Below, piece after piece: positions 63,506-64,000 of a DNA stretch of 64,000 nt (position 1 is its first letter; every line of letters starts with the position of its first letter). A program made the translations under genes and the position numbers. Source of the DNA: Stenotrophomonas sp. 57 (GTDB taxonomy: Bacteria > Pseudomonadota > Gammaproteobacteria > Xanthomonadales > Xanthomonadaceae); contig NZ_CP127407.1 of the NCBI RefSeq assembly GCF_030291075.1, positions 618,001-682,000 on the forward strand, read 5' to 3'. The notes below the pieces were generated by a model that saw only the letters and a program-made list of their open reading frames with translations, searched no databases and was not told the DNA's origin.

Positions 63506-64000
63506 TCATTCCAGCGCGTAGCGCAGGGTGAACAGCACCGCCACCAGCCAGACTGCCGGATGCACTTCGCGCCAGCGCCCGGTGCCGGCCTTCAGCGCGG
63601 CATAGGCGATGAAGCCGAACGCCAGACCGTTGGCAATCGAATAAGTGAACGGCATCGCCAGCGCACACAGGGCCGCCGGCACCGATTCGGTCAGGTCGCT
63701 CCAGTCCACTTCCACCAGTTCGCGCAGCATCAGGCCGGCCACGAACAGCAGCGCCGGTGCGGTGGCATAGCTGGGCACCATCGACGCCAGCGGCGAGAAC
63801 AGCAGCGCGGCCAGGAACAGTGCCGACACCACCAATGCGGTCAGGCCGGTGCGGCCGCCCACCTGTACGCCCGAGGCGCTTTCAGCGAAGGCAGTGGTGC
63901 TGCTGGTGCCGAGCATCGAGCCTGCAACAATCGCGGTGCTGTCGGCCAGCAGCGCGCGGCCGAAACGCTTCTGCGCGCCGGGCAGCTTCAGCAGGCCGGC
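63506..64000 (-). CDS. NCS2/AzgA-family purine permease, 5' end cut by window
   Basis: The last 164 residues of a polytopic permease; the frame stays open to base 64000. D-S-T-A-I-V-A-G-S-M-L-G-T-S-S-T-T-A-F-A-E-S followed by G-x-x-V-G-G-R-T-G-L-T-A-L is diagnostic of the AzgA group (adenine/guanine/hypoxanthine:H+ symporters). Four further helices follow. The substrate within the purines cannot be told. Confidence 0.88.
   Translation of the reverse strand, partial: AGLLKLPGAQKRFGRALLADSTAIVAGSMLGTSSTTAFAESASGVQVGGRTGLTALVVSALFLAALLFSPLASMVPSYATAPALLFVAGLMLRELVEVDWSDLTESVPAALCALAMPFTYSIANGLAFGFIAYAALKAGTGRWREVHPAVWLVAVLFTLRYALE

Overview
The window is high-GC, densely packed gammaproteobacterial chromosome of xanthomonad type, most likely a Stenotrophomonas of the S. 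maltophilia complex. Three things point there: short GTAG-ended palindromic repeats (SMAG type) between genes, an SMF-1-like fimbrial operon, and a type II secretion operon in the Xanthomonas xps order E-F-G-H-I-J-K-L-M-N-D. No rRNA, tRNA, CRISPR array, prophage or insertion sequence was seen.

Left part (1-19.3 kb) is mostly housekeeping. It holds the end of pssA, a probable holD (DNA polymerase III psi) and rimI on the plus strand. An EamA transporter, valS, holC (chi) and pepA follow on the minus strand. Divergent from pepA lie lptF-lptG, then an RDD membrane protein, xerD, a DsbC-like lipoprotein, a secreted GH18 chitinase and purL. The chi and psi partners of the clamp loader lie only about 4.5 kb apart.

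Middle part (19.3-43.4 kb) is about secretion and the surface. A 2393-residue trimeric autotransporter adhesin built from repeated head-neck modules is followed by a secreted S8 serine protease. The complete eleven-gene xps operon comes next; the protease and the chitinase are plausible cargo. Two GT-A-type glycosyltransferase genes and pncB follow.

Right part (43.4-64 kb) encodes attachment and matrix. An orphan fimbrial-like gene lies divergent from a four-gene chaperone-usher operon (SMF-1 subunit, chaperone, usher, tip adhesin). Then comes a nine-gene cellulose operon on one strand, bcsE-F-G-R-Q-A-B-C-Z, whose junctions nearly all overlap. BcsG implies phosphoethanolamine-modified cellulose; the BcsA PilZ domain and BcsE imply cyclic di-GMP control. 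The window ends in an NCS2 purine permease cut by the edge.

The most unusual non-coding feature is a family of about 100-bp nested palindromes, present four times as two head-to-head pairs (14.87-15.37 kb and 39.82-40.35 kb). Outer arms differ completely between some copies yet stay self-complementary, and a smaller inner stem around CATCCATG also varies in a compensatory way. I do not know a described name for this element.
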